Assembly: GCA_025210455.1 (NCBI GenBank)
Contig: JAOARQ010000002.1
Location: forward strand, 269,829-333,828
DNA length: 64,000 bases
Direction: 5' to 3'
DNA from: Pelagimonas sp.
GTDB lineage: Bacteria > Pseudomonadota > Alphaproteobacteria > Rhodobacterales > Rhodobacteraceae
Part shown: positions 19,380 through 27,192 of the stretch, piece after piece
Position numbering within the stretch: position 1 is the stretch's first letter
Layout: each line of letters starts with the position of its first letter
Notes under the pieces: generated by a model
Databases searched by the model: none
What the model saw: the letters and a program-made list of their open reading frames with translations, nothing else
What the model was told of the DNA's origin: nothing
Program-made: the position numbers and the translations under genes

Positions 19380-20057
19380 TTGAAACAATCCGCTGATCTG
19401 ATCGCCCTGCAAAAGCGCCTAGGACATGTGTTCCGGGATCCTTCGCTGCTGCGCCGGGCCGTCACCCATGCGTCGATGTCCGGCCCAGGGCGCGAAGACA
19501 ATCAGCGGCTGGAATTTCTGGGTGACCGTGTGCTGGGCCTTGTCATGGCCGAAGCGCTGCTGAGAGAAGACCGTCAAGCCAGCGAAGGGCTGCTTGCTCC
19601 GCGCTACAACGCTTTGGTGCGCAAAGAAACCTGCGCAGATGTGGCCGCGCAGATTGATCTGGGGGCCGCGTTGAAGCTGGGCCGGTCAGAACAGATGTCT
19701 GGCGGGCGGCGCAAGATGGCCCTTCTGGGCGATGCCATGGAGGCCGTGATTGCTGCGGTCTATCTGGATGGTGGCTTTGAAACCGCACAAGCGCTGATCC
19801 TGCGCCTTTGGGGCGCGCGGATCAGCAATGTCGAAGAAGACGCCAAGGATTCGAAAACGGCGCTACAGGAATGGGCGCAGGCGCGCGGGATGCAGCCGCC
19901 CAGCTATACAGTAATCGCGCGCGAAGGCCCCGATCACGCACCAGTTTTCACCATCGAAGTGCGCCTTTCAACCGGACAGACCGCCCAATCAACGGCCAAT
20001 GCCAAGAGGCAGGCAGAACAGGCTGCCGCCAAAAATCTGCTGGGGCAGCTTGACTAA
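19380..20057 (+). CDS. rnc: Ribonuclease III
   Basis: A 225-residue double-strand-specific endoribonuclease that processes rRNA precursors and some mRNAs. The signature [16 protein letters not shown] carries the catalytic Glu and Asp residues; a second acidic pair is in [16 protein letters not shown]. The last 70 residues form a double-stranded RNA-binding domain beginning at DSKTALQEW. The start is a TTG at 19380, supported by CGGAG six bases upstream and 13 bases from the lepB stop. Its 3' end overlaps the start proposed for the next gene. Confidence 0.94.
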   Translation: MKQSADLIALQKRLGHVFRDPSLLRRAVTHASMSGPGREDNQRLEFLGDRVLGLVMAEALLREDRQASEGLLAPRYNALVRKETCADVAAQIDLGAALKLGRSEQMSGGRRKMALLGDAMEAVIAAVYLDGGFETAQALILRLWGARISNVEEDAKDSKTALQEWAQARGMQPPSYTVIAREGPDHAPVFTIEVRLSTGQTAQSTANAKRQAEQAAAKNLLGQLD

Positions 20058-20931
20058 TCCCGCGCCAGCCTCAAACGCCAACCTGATCGGCGCGGCCTTT
20101 ATGTGTGCGTCGATGGCGCTGTTCGCGGTCGAAGACGCCATCTACAAATCAGTGACACAGACCCTGTCTGCGGGTGTCGCACTGACGGTCTTTGGGGCCA
20201 GCGGGCTGATCCTGTTTTTGCTCTGGGCGGTTTACGCGCGTGAAAGGCTTTGGACGCCGGATTATCTGCGCCGTTCGATGCTGATCCGATCCTGTTTTGA
20301 GATCACCGGGCGGCTGTTCTTTGCGCTGGCGCTGGCCTTTAGCAGCCTGTCTTCGACATCAGCGATTTTGCAGGCAACACCGCTGGTCGTCACCGCTGGG
20401 GCCGCGCTGTTCATGGGCGAAAAAGTAGGCTGGATGCGCTGGAGCGCCATGGCCGTGGGCTTTGGCGGAGTGCTGATGGTTTTGCGCCCAACGCCCGCCT
20501 CTTTTGATCCGCTGTCCCTGCTGGCGGTGATTGCGCTGATTGGATTTGCAGGCCGCGATCTGGCCACCCGCGCCAGCCCGCCACATATGACAAACCGGCA
20601 GCTTGGTATTCTGGGCTTTGCCGTTCTGACACTGGCGGGCGTGATCATCTGCCTGTTTGAAAGCAGCCCGCTCCGCCTGCCCGATCAGACCGAAGCCTTT
20701 TGGCTGGTGCTGACCGGCGTGATCGGTGTGGCGGCCTATTCGGCCCTGACGCAGGCCATGCGCAGCGGCGATGTCTCGGTGGTTGCGCCTTTCCGATACA
20801 CCAGACTACTGTTTGCTCTGATCCTCGCCGTTGTCATGTTCTCAGAGCGGCCTGACATCTGGACGCTGGCGGGGGCGACACTGATTGTTTCCAGCGGGAT
20901 TTTCACCCTCTTGCGCAGCAAAAAGGCGTAG
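20050..20931 (+). CDS. DMT-superfamily (EamA) transporter
   Basis: The 293-residue carrier has about ten membrane helices in two EamA repeats ([12 protein letters not shown] in the first, [14 protein letters not shown] in the second). The TTG at 20050 is the likely start, giving an eight-base overlap with rnc; an ATG at 20101 is the other option, but it would cut into the first helix. The frame stays open upstream to 19999, inside rnc, which is not a plausible start. The substrate is unknown. It shares the fold with the gene at 5321-6190 but the two are clearly divergent. Confidence 0.8.
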   Translation: MTNPAPASNANLIGAAFMCASMALFAVEDAIYKSVTQTLSAGVALTVFGASGLILFLLWAVYARERLWTPDYLRRSMLIRSCFEITGRLFFALALAFSSLSSTSAILQATPLVVTAGAALFMGEKVGWMRWSAMAVGFGGVLMVLRPTPASFDPLSLLAVIALIGFAGRDLATRASPPHMTNRQLGILGFAVLTLAGVIICLFESSPLRLPDQTEAFWLVLTGVIGVAAYSALTQAMRSGDVSVVAPFRYTRLLFALILAVVMFSERPDIWTLAGATLIVSSGIFTLLRSKKA

Positions 20932-20940
20932 ACCCCAATA

Positions 20941-20982
20941 TGCTTTGACAAAGCAGCCGTCTCATGCAGTGTGAATACACTG
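20941..20982. promoter_or_regulatory. Two adjacent perfect palindromes before lipoprotein gene
   Basis: TGCTTTG-A-CAAAGCA at 20941-20955 is a perfect 7+1+7 palindrome that also contains TTGACA. CAGTGT-GAAT-ACACTG at 20967-20982 is a perfect 6+4+6 palindrome. They lie between the DMT stop and the AGGAG ribosome site of the lipoprotein gene and lack a T-run, so an operator is more likely than a terminator. Confidence 0.5.
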
Positions 20983-21000
20983 TATTTTCAGGAGACTATA

Positions 21001-21330
21001 ATGTTGAAGCAACTCACATTCGTATTGCCTATTCTCGCGCTGGCAGCTTGCCAAACCACCACCATGAGCAAAGAACCCGCCAAAAACCCCTTGGCCCCAG
21101 TGTTGGATCGGGTTCTGACCAATGAAAACTCCAAGTTTTCAATCAAATCTGATGGCACATTTACCGGAGACGCGTCCGGCACTTATGTGGTTGAGAATGG
21201 GCAATTCTGCCGAACTGTGATAACACCTAAGAAATGGGCTGGCACCCAGTGTCAGGATGTTGTGGTGGACGGCGATAAAGTGACCTTTGTCCGCCCCGAT
21301 GGCAGCAGCAATAGCTATACGATCAACTAA
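21001..21330 (+). CDS. Small putative lipoprotein
   Basis: A 109-residue protein with a lipoprotein signal: basic start, a hydrophobic core and the lipobox LALAAC, with Cys16 as the expected lipidated residue. The mature part is small and polar, with two cysteines (GQFCRTV and GTQCQDV) that could form a disulfide. I do not recognise a named family, though small periplasmic proteins with this kind of 'written-in' beta pattern are common in roseobacters. AGGAG precedes the ATG. It has its own leader with two palindromes and ends in a clear terminator. Confidence 0.75.
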   Translation: MLKQLTFVLPILALAACQTTTMSKEPAKNPLAPVLDRVLTNENSKFSIKSDGTFTGDASGTYVVENGQFCRTVITPKKWAGTQCQDVVVDGDKVTFVRPDGSSNSYTIN

Positions 21331-21337
21331 CCCCTTA

Positions 21338-21360
21338 TGGGCCGCATGAAACGCGGCCCA
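21338..21360 (+). terminator. Rho-independent terminator after lipoprotein gene
   Basis: A perfect 8-bp stem TGGGCCGC/GCGGCCCA with a seven-base loop is followed by TTTG. It separates the lipoprotein gene from era. Confidence 0.65.
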
Positions 21361-21413
21361 TTTGCAAAACCCTGCGCCATACTCTAGGTCAGGCCCATTC
21401 AAAGGAAGTGAGC

Positions 21414-22322
21414 ATGACCACACGCGCCGGATTCGTTGCCCTCATTGGTGAGCCTAACGCAGGCAAATCAACTCTGACCAATCGCATGGTTGGGGCCAAA
21501 GTCAGTATCGTCACCCATAAGGTGCAGACCACACGCGCCCGTATTCGCGGTGTGGCGCTGGAAGGGGATGCGCAGATCGTCTTTGTCGACACCCCCGGAT
21601 TGTTTCGCCCGAAACGCCGGCTGGATCGCGCCATGGTCGCAGCGGCCTGGGGTGGGGCGGCAGATGCGGATGTGATTGTGCTGCTGGTCGAAGCCCATCG
21701 TGGTGTCACCGAAGGTGTGGAAACCATTCTGAAAGGTCTGGAAGAGCTTCCCAAGGGGCGTCGTATCGCGCTGGCGATCAACAAGATCGACAAGGTCGAG
21801 GCCCCCGCCCTGCTAACCCTGACCAAAGACCTGAATGATCGTTTCAGCTTTGCCCAGACCTTTATGATCTCTGCTGAAAAGGGCCGTGGCGTGCAGGATC
21901 TGCGTGAATGGCTGGCGGCTGAGGTGCCGGAAGGCCCGTGGCTCTATCCCGAAGATCAGATTGCGGATCTGCCGCTGCGCATGATTGCCGCCGAAATGAC
22001 CCGCGAAAAGCTGACGTTACGGCTGCATCAGGAACTGCCTTATCAGCTGACCGTCGAAACCGAAAACTGGGAAGAGCGCAAAGATGGCTCGGCCCGGATT
22101 GATCAGGTGGTCTATGTGGCGCGTGATGGGCACAAGGGTATTGTGCTGGGCAATCGCGGTGAAACCATCAAGGCGATTTCAAAAGCGGCGCGCGAGGAAC
22201 TGCAAGAGTTTCTGGGCCGTAAGATCCATCTGTTTGTACAGGTAAAAGTGCGCAGCAACTGGCTGGAAGAGGCCGAGCGCTATTCAGAGATGGGTCTGGA
22301 TTTCCGCGACGGGAATGCCTGA
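21414..22322 (+). CDS. era: GTPase Era
   Basis: The 302-residue GTPase binds the 3' end of 16S rRNA and assists small-subunit assembly. The G motifs are GEPNAGKS (residues 12-19), DTPG, NKID and a SAEKG-like G5. A KH RNA-binding domain occupies roughly the last 90 residues, with VYVARDGHKGIVLGNRGETI. AAGGA precedes ATG 21414, which was preferred to an in-frame GTG six bases upstream. The stop overlaps the start of the DUF1491 gene (TGATG). Confidence 0.95.
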   Translation: MTTRAGFVALIGEPNAGKSTLTNRMVGAKVSIVTHKVQTTRARIRGVALEGDAQIVFVDTPGLFRPKRRLDRAMVAAAWGGAADADVIVLLVEAHRGVTEGVETILKGLEELPKGRRIALAINKIDKVEAPALLTLTKDLNDRFSFAQTFMISAEKGRGVQDLREWLAAEVPEGPWLYPEDQIADLPLRMIAAEMTREKLTLRLHQELPYQLTVETENWEERKDGSARIDQVVYVARDGHKGIVLGNRGETIKAISKAAREELQEFLGRKIHLFVQVKVRSNWLEEAERYSEMGLDFRDGNA

Positions 22323-22654
22323 TGGCACGTCTGACAGCGCGGTTCTGGGTAGATGCCTATCTGGCGCGGCTGCGGTTTCAGGACATTCCGGCCTTTGTTG
22401 TGGCGCATGGGGATGACACCGCAGGAGCGGTGCTGGTGAAGCTTTCGACATTGGACGGGCAGGCCCGCGCCTTTACCCGCACCTTTGATCTGATGACAGG
22501 TGATCGCGTCTGGCAGGAACTGACCGCCGGGCCTGAGTGCGATGTGGATCAATCAATCACAAAGCAGCGCAGCTTTGATCCCGATCTTTGGGTGATCGAA
22601 GTAGAAGACCGTCAGGGCCGCCATCTGCTGGATGATGAGGGCATGGCGAACTGA
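22322..22654 (+). CDS. DUF1491 family protein
   Basis: This 110-residue cytosolic protein matches the DUF1491 family of alphaproteobacteria by its start ([14 protein letters not shown]), the central [12 protein letters not shown] strand and the late [18 protein letters not shown] motif. Function is unknown. It sits between era and recO, coupled to era by a TGATG overlap. The same era-DUF1491-recO order is common in Rhodobacterales, so a link with ribosome or nucleic-acid metabolism is possible but not shown. Confidence 0.85.
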   Translation: MARLTARFWVDAYLARLRFQDIPAFVVAHGDDTAGAVLVKLSTLDGQARAFTRTFDLMTGDRVWQELTAGPECDVDQSITKQRSFDPDLWVIEVEDRQGRHLLDDEGMAN

Positions 22655-22694
22655 TCGCCTTGCCGTTTTGACGATTTCCCGACAGGGTAACCCC

Positions 22695-23438
22695 ATGGAC
22701 TGGCGTGAAACGGGCATATTGCTGAACACTCGCAAACATGGCGAGACCTCATTGATTTTGGATGTGTTTACGCCAACCCATGGGCGTCATGCCGGGGTGG
22801 TTCGTGGTGGCACGTCACGCAAGAAAGCGCCGCATTTACAGCCCGGTGCGCAGCTGGATTTGCATTGGCGCGCGCGACTAGAGGATCATCTGGGCGCATT
22901 CACCTTTGAACCACAGCGCTCGCGCATGGCGGCGGCGCTGGGGGATCGGCTGTCGCTGGCGGGGTTGAATGCCGTCACGGGCCTGCTGTGCTTTTGCCTG
23001 CCTGAACGCGAAGCCTATCCGGCGCTGTACCGGCTGACGCAGGCGCTGCTGGATTTGCTGGGAAACACAGACCTGTGGCCACTGGCCTATCTACACTGGG
23101 AACTGACGCTGCTGGAGGAACTGGGCTTTGCTCTGGATCTGAACACATGCGCAGTGACAGGTGCGACCGAGGGGCTGATCTATGTGTCACCTAAAACAGG
23201 GCGTGCGGTGACAGCACAGGGCGCGGGGGAATGGGCCGAACGCCTGCTGCCCCTGCCCCCGGTCATGCGCGGAAAAGAGCCATCGGATCTGCCACATGTT
23301 CTGCAAGCGCTTGGCACCACGGGATACTTCCTTGAACACTTTGTTGCGCCCAATTGTGGCAACCGCCCCCTGCCCGCAGCGCGTGGGGCGCTGCTGTCGC
23401 GGCTGGAGGTCATGGCGCGCCCAAATTCCCCTGAATAA
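22695..23438 (+). CDS. recO: DNA repair protein RecO
   Basis: A 247-residue mediator of the RecFOR pathway that loads RecA on SSB-coated single-stranded DNA. It has the N-terminal OB fold ([18 protein letters not shown] to the VRGGTSRKK basic hairpin) and a helical C-terminal domain. The zinc-binding cysteines are incomplete: a Cys lies in DLNTCAVTG, but the partners expected in the E. coli-like pattern are not evident; many alphaproteobacterial RecO proteins vary here. ATG 22695 was preferred over an in-frame ATG at 22632, which would overlap the previous gene. Confidence 0.9.
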   Translation: MDWRETGILLNTRKHGETSLILDVFTPTHGRHAGVVRGGTSRKKAPHLQPGAQLDLHWRARLEDHLGAFTFEPQRSRMAAALGDRLSLAGLNAVTGLLCFCLPEREAYPALYRLTQALLDLLGNTDLWPLAYLHWELTLLEELGFALDLNTCAVTGATEGLIYVSPKTGRAVTAQGAGEWAERLLPLPPVMRGKEPSDLPHVLQALGTTGYFLEHFVAPNCGNRPLPAARGALLSRLEVMARPNSPE

Positions 23439-23516
23439 CTTCTTGGCAGGTTCAAATTTACGCAGGTATACGCTGCTCTCTTTTCCCTCGGCGGAAACCA
23501 CGCTAGGAAGAGCACG

Positions 23517-24185
23517 ATGAAATGGACACTGCCTAATATTCTGACGGTTCTCCGTCTGCTCGCTGCGCCCGGTGTGGCGATCATGTTTTTGTATTTCTCG
23601 CGGCCATTCGCCGATTGGGCCGCGCTGATCCTGTTTATGGCCGCGGCCATCACCGACTGGTTTGATGGTTTTCTGGCGCGTGCCTGGGGGCAGGAAACCA
23701 AAATGGGGGCCATGCTGGACCCGATCGCCGATAAGGCCATGGTGGTGATCGCCTTGATGGTTATCGTTGGTTATTCAGACGTTTACTGGACACCCTGGCT
23801 GGTTCTGCCCGCGACCTTCATCCTGTTTCGCGAGGTTTTTGTTTCAGGACTGCGCGAATATCTGGGGGATACAGCCGGGACGTTGAAGGTGACGAAGCTG
23901 GCGAAGTGGAAGACCACGGCGCAGATGGTGGCGATTGCGATCCTGTTTTCGCGCGGGGTGTTTGAACATCACTTTGGTATGAATGCCATTGGGATGGATG
24001 CCCTGCTGATTGATCAGGTGCTGCGCGGGGATGTCGAAGATGTGAATGGCCTTGCCTTCTATTTTCACGGCATGGTCTGGTCAGGCCGTCTGGGGCTTTG
24101 GCTGCTGTGGATTGCCGGCGTCCTGACATTGATCACCGGCTGGGATTACCTGCGCAAGGCCTGGCCGCATCTGAGGGAAGACTGA
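23517..24185 (+). CDS. pgsA: CDP-diacylglycerol--glycerol-3-phosphate 3-phosphatidyltransferase
   Basis: The 222-residue inner-membrane enzyme makes phosphatidylglycerol phosphate. The CDP-alcohol phosphotransferase motif (D-G-x2-A-R-x8-G-x3-D-x3-D) is complete in DWFDGFLARAWG followed by GAMLDPIADK. About five membrane helices are seen, with an internal segment (about 145-190) longer than in E. coli. The start is supported by AGGAAG upstream. Its stop overlaps the moaD start as TGATG, so pgsA, moaD and moaE form one unit. Confidence 0.93.
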   Translation: MKWTLPNILTVLRLLAAPGVAIMFLYFSRPFADWAALILFMAAAITDWFDGFLARAWGQETKMGAMLDPIADKAMVVIALMVIVGYSDVYWTPWLVLPATFILFREVFVSGLREYLGDTAGTLKVTKLAKWKTTAQMVAIAILFSRGVFEHHFGMNAIGMDALLIDQVLRGDVEDVNGLAFYFHGMVWSGRLGLWLLWIAGVLTLITGWDYLRKAWPHLRED

Positions 24186-24430
24186 TGGACGTTCTGTATT
24201 TTGCCTGGGTGCGCGAGCGCATCGGATTGCCCAAGGAACGTGTGGACACACAGGCCAGAACCGTGATGGAACTGGTCGAGGAACTGAAGGCCCGCGAAGA
24301 GCGCTATGAAGCTGCCTTTGCCGATATTTCAGCGCTGCGTGTGGCGGTAGATCAGGACCTGACCGATTTTGACGCCTCTATCGAAGGCGCGCGGGAAGTC
24401 GCATTTTTCCCACCAATGACAGGGGGTTAA
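24185..24430 (+). CDS. moaD: Molybdopterin synthase small subunit
   Basis: An 81-residue ubiquitin-fold protein that carries the sulfur used to form the molybdopterin dithiolene. The defining C-terminal Gly-Gly, which becomes a thiocarboxylate, is present (FFPPMTGG). It starts within the stop of pgsA and lies three bases before moaE, its partner subunit. The longer open frame upstream belongs to the pgsA region and is not used. Confidence 0.93.
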   Translation: MDVLYFAWVRERIGLPKERVDTQARTVMELVEELKAREERYEAAFADISALRVAVDQDLTDFDASIEGAREVAFFPPMTGG

Positions 24431-24433
24431 CCC

Positions 24434-24877
24434 ATGCGCATCGTGGTGCAGGACGCCCCTTTTGACTTTGGAGCCGAGGCCAGCGCCTTTGCCGATGGCC
24501 GTCATGATCTGGGGGCGGTTGTCACCTTCACCGGCATCGTGCGCGATCTGGAAGACGGCGGCCTGCGCGCCATGGAAATCGAACATTATCCGGGCATGAC
24601 CGAACGTGCGCTGGAAAAGATCGCGCGTGAGGCAGAGCAGCGCTGGTCACTGGGCGATGTACTGGTGATCCACCGCTATGGGCGTATGGAGCCAGGCGAC
24701 AAGATCATGATGGTGGCCACCGCCGCGCGGCACCGCAAAGATGCTTTTGAAGCTGCCGAATATCTGATGGATTTCCTGAAATCCCGCGCCCCTTTCTGGA
24801 AGAAAGAACATAGTCTGGGCACCACCGATTGGGTGGCGGCAAAAGACGAAGATGAAGACGCGCTGACCCGCTGGTAA
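24434..24877 (+). CDS. moaE: Molybdopterin synthase catalytic subunit
   Basis: This 147-residue subunit converts cyclic pyranopterin monophosphate to molybdopterin with sulfur from MoaD. Motifs seen: VTFTGIVRD, the EHYPGMTE helix, VIHRYGRMEPGD, and the strongly conserved LKSRAPFWKKE near the C-terminus with the catalytic Lys residues. The gene is adjacent to moaD, and no other molybdenum cofactor genes are in the window. Confidence 0.95.
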   Translation: MRIVVQDAPFDFGAEASAFADGRHDLGAVVTFTGIVRDLEDGGLRAMEIEHYPGMTERALEKIAREAEQRWSLGDVLVIHRYGRMEPGDKIMMVATAARHRKDAFEAAEYLMDFLKSRAPFWKKEHSLGTTDWVAAKDEDEDALTRW

Positions 24878-24906
24878 GGCCAAAGGTTAAGGCGAAAAAT
24901 CAGGTG

Positions 24907-24942
24907 GCACATTCCATGCACAACCTATGCACATTCCATGCA
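24907..24942. repeat. 14-base direct repeat, 22-base period
   Basis: GCACATTCCATGCA occurs at 24907-24920 and again at 24929-24942. The copies are 22 bases apart, two turns of the helix, upstream of the FadR-type regulator gene. A third partial match (TATGCAG) follows at 24948. It may be a tandem binding site. Confidence 0.55.
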
Positions 24943-24980
24943 TACGTTATGCAGAAACCCCCTCTTTCTTAAAATCGTTA

Positions 24981-25005
24981 TTTTGGTAAGATGACCTCAC
25001 CAAAA
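24981..25005. promoter_or_regulatory. Candidate FadR-family operator
   Basis: TTTTGGT (24981-24987) and ACCAAAA (24999-25005) are perfect inverted arms around 11 bases that also contain ACC, so that GGT-6-ACC is nested within. FadR/PdhR-type regulators bind TGGT/ACCA half sites, usually with a shorter spacer. The site is 13 bases before the start codon of the regulator and would suit autoregulation. Confidence 0.5.
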
Positions 25006-25017
25006 CCGTGAGGCCCC

Positions 25018-25788
25018 ATGCCCTTTCAAAAGGTCAAACCCGAAAAACTGTCCAGTGCCGTGATTGATCAGATCGAGCTGCTGATCCTGCGCGGCATCCT
25101 GCGCCCCGGCGAACGCCTGCCCTCTGAGCGCGAACTGTCTGATCGTCTGGGCGTGTCGCGCCCCTCATTGCGCGAAGCCGTGGCGGATCTGCAAGAGCGC
25201 GGCCTGCTGACCTCGCGCGCGGGGGCCGGGATCTTTGTCACCGAAGTTCTGGGATCGGCCTTTTCCGCGGCCTTGATCCAGCTGTTTTCCAACCATGACG
25301 AAGCCGTGTTTGATTACCTGTCCTTTCGCCGCGACATGGAGGGGCTGGCCGCCGAACGGGCCGCGACCTATGGCACCGATGCGGATTTGCAGGTGATCGA
25401 CGAGCTCTATCAAAAAATGACGGCCGTGCATGGCAAGCGCAATCCCAAGGAAGAGGCGCAGCTGGATGCGGATTTCCATCTGGCGATCATCGAGGCCAGC
25501 CATAATGTGATCATGCTGCATATGATGCGGTCGATGTATCAGCTGCTACGCGAGGGTGTGTTTTACAATCGTCAGATCATGTTTAAACAGCGCACCACCC
25601 GTGAGGCGCTGCTGGATCAGCACAAGGCCATCAACGAAGCCCTGCAAGCGCGCGAACCGCAGCAGGCGCGGGCCGCTGTGGAACAGCATCTGACCTATGT
25701 GGAAGAGGCCCTGTTTCGCGATCGGAAGCTACAGCGAAACGAGGCAATCGCCTTGCAACGGCTTCAGCGTGAGCGGGATCGTGGATAG
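25018..25788 (+). CDS. GntR-family transcriptional regulator, FadR/PdhR-like
   Basis: The 256-residue protein has an N-terminal winged helix-turn-helix (about 5-75; LPSERELSDRLGVSRPSLREAV is the GntR recognition segment, cited here in part as LPSERELSDRLG) and an all-helical FCD effector domain (about 95-240) with the metal/ligand His residues of DADFHLAI and QHKAINEAL. This class senses organic acids such as lactate, pyruvate or acyl-CoA. The ligand here is unknown. Repeats and an inverted repeat upstream suggest autoregulation. The next gene, the broken ATPase, starts three bases after its stop. Confidence 0.87.
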   Translation: MPFQKVKPEKLSSAVIDQIELLILRGILRPGERLPSERELSDRLGVSRPSLREAVADLQERGLLTSRAGAGIFVTEVLGSAFSAALIQLFSNHDEAVFDYLSFRRDMEGLAAERAATYGTDADLQVIDELYQKMTAVHGKRNPKEEAQLDADFHLAIIEASHNVIMLHMMRSMYQLLREGVFYNRQIMFKQRTTREALLDQHKAINEALQAREPQQARAAVEQHLTYVEEALFRDRKLQRNEAIALQRLQRERDRG

Positions 25789-25791
25789 AAA

Positions 25792-26836
25792 ATGCCCCGG
25801 AAGAAACGCGGAACAAATTTACCTGCGCCGTTTTTGAAGATCCTGAGCCTGCGTGAGGGTGCGCTGGCGGACCAGTCGGGCTATCCCTTTGATCTGCCCT
25901 GGTTGAAAGAGGATCAGTTTGAGCTGCAGTTTTCAACGCCTGTAACGATCATTGTCGGGGAAAACGGAACCGGCAAATCCACCCTGATCGAAGCCATCGC
26001 AGCGCTCAGCGGCTATGACGAAGCAGGCGGTGGCAAGGGCTATCGCCCGGTGGATCATTCCACCGCCATCGACACCAGCGGGGCCGCGCTGGCGCAGGTG
26101 CTGCGGGCGGGGTGGCTGCCTAGGGTCAGGATGCGTTAATCCTGCGCCACTGGCGTTCGAAAGGCAATAAAGCAGGGGTTTTGGGCGCGCCGGAACTGGT
26201 GGATCCAATTGCAAGCGCTCAACGGCGCTGCTTTGCAGCGTTTCGATCGTCCGGAGGATTGCTCAGTTTTTGCCCCTGACCTGCGTTACAACCCTTTGAA
26301 ATAGAACCACTATTCCAGGCGGGCTGTGCCTTGTCAGGACCAAAAACTGAGCAACCAGTGGTGCAGGATTAATGCATCCTGACCCTAAGGTGACGAATGG
26401 TTGGTTTTTCAAAGCCGAGACGTTTTTTTCCGTGGCGCGCTATCTGGATGATGCCGCGCGCGAAGGGGGTGGTGCACCCCCGGATTTTCTATCCTGGAGC
26501 CACGGTGAAGGGTTTGTGCGCTTTTTCGAAGAGCGCATGTCTGGGCAAGGGATCTATTTCATGGACGAACCGGAAAGCGCCTTGTCACCAAAGCGGCAGC
26601 TGGAGCTTTTGCGGATTCTTGACCGGATTCAAACGCAGGCCCGATCACAGGTGATCATGGCCACCCATTCGCCGATTCTGATGGCTCTGCCCGGTGCGCA
26701 GGTGCTGGAAATCACCCGGCACGGGCTGTCAGCGGTGGATTACAAAGAGACCCAGCATTTCAAACTGTACCAGTCGTTTACCGTCGACCCGGAGGGGTTC
26801 ATAGCGGACGCCCTGCGAGAGGACGATATTCTATAG
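25792..26836 (+). pseudogene. AAA-family ATPase (COG3910-like), disrupted by a mini-transposon
   Basis: The 5' part (25792-26121) encodes Walker A VGENGTGKST around residues 55-64; the 3' part (from 26388) encodes FFKAETFFSVARYLD, the SHGEGF signature and Walker B GIYFMDEPESALSP, then a switch His in THSPIL. Removing 26123-26387 (one copy of the element plus one TA) joins WLP to KVTNG in frame and yields one 259-residue protein. As it stands translation stops after 115 codons, at 26137-26139. Intact relatives are small ABC-type ATPases of unknown function. The gene was co-transcribed with the FadR-type regulator. Downstream of the element, ATG 26372 could still start a 154-residue fragment without Walker A. 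Confidence 0.88.
26123..26385. mobile_element. 263-bp non-autonomous transposon (MITE-like), TA target duplication
   Basis: The element is bounded by 31-base terminal inverted repeats, 26123-26153 and 26355-26385, that match at 29 of 31 positions and begin GGGTCAGGATGC. TA flanks both ends (26121-26122 and 26386-26387). The right repeat continues inward into a 22-base segment (26333-26354) whose inverse occurs at 26259-26280 with 20 of 22 matches. The left copy of this extended repeat is split by 105 bases (26154-26258). No coding region for a transposase is present. TA duplication fits IS630/Tc1-mariner or the IS427 group of IS5; which one is not decided. Confidence 0.85.
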
Positions 26837-27135
26837 GCTGGCGGTGTTGCCTGACAGAACAGGCTGCATGCCCTTGGCGCCAAAGCGACGTGGCACGCGG
26901 GGCCTGCCGCATAGCATCTGTTCACCCCTGGTGACAAAGAGGCTTGGGTAGGTGGTTTACTCTGGCCGGGGGACTTCAATCTGACAGCCGATGCGCGTTG
27001 CTGGCGGACCCAATCATCACCACCAGCGCGATGTGGCATTGTCCTGAAACAGTCAGATCACGCGATGGGCTGGTGGGGCCAAAACAAAGCACCCTATGGG
27101 ATTTTTGAAAGGCAGAGTATTGGCCTCATAAGGAA
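26837..27135. other. Intergenic stretch with no recognised gene
   Basis: About 300 bases between the ATPase pseudogene and the amtB terminator show no reading frame that I can support on either strand. An open frame on the minus strand (26740-27039) overlaps the ATPase and has no recognisable product. The stretch could be residual sequence from a lost gene. Confidence 0.5.
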
Positions 27136-27159
27136 AACCCGGGCGTTGCCGCCCGGGTT
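27136..27159 (-). terminator. Rho-independent terminator after amtB
   Basis: A perfect 9-bp stem AACCCGGGC/GCCCGGGTT with a six-base loop; on the minus strand it is followed by TTCCTT. It is 34 bases beyond the amtB stop. Confidence 0.8.
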
Positions 27160-27192
27160 CAGTTTGTTCACTCTCCCAAGTGTTTATCGTTA

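Noticed and set aside
24897..24960. CRISPR-like appearance of the 22-base repeat upstream of the FadR-type regulator
   Set aside because: There are only two full copies with an eight-base spacer; no cas genes are present.
26372..26836. The 3' part of the ATPase as an independent 154-residue gene
   Set aside because: The ATG lies inside the transposon repeat and the fragment lacks Walker A; it is better read as the rest of the disrupted gene.
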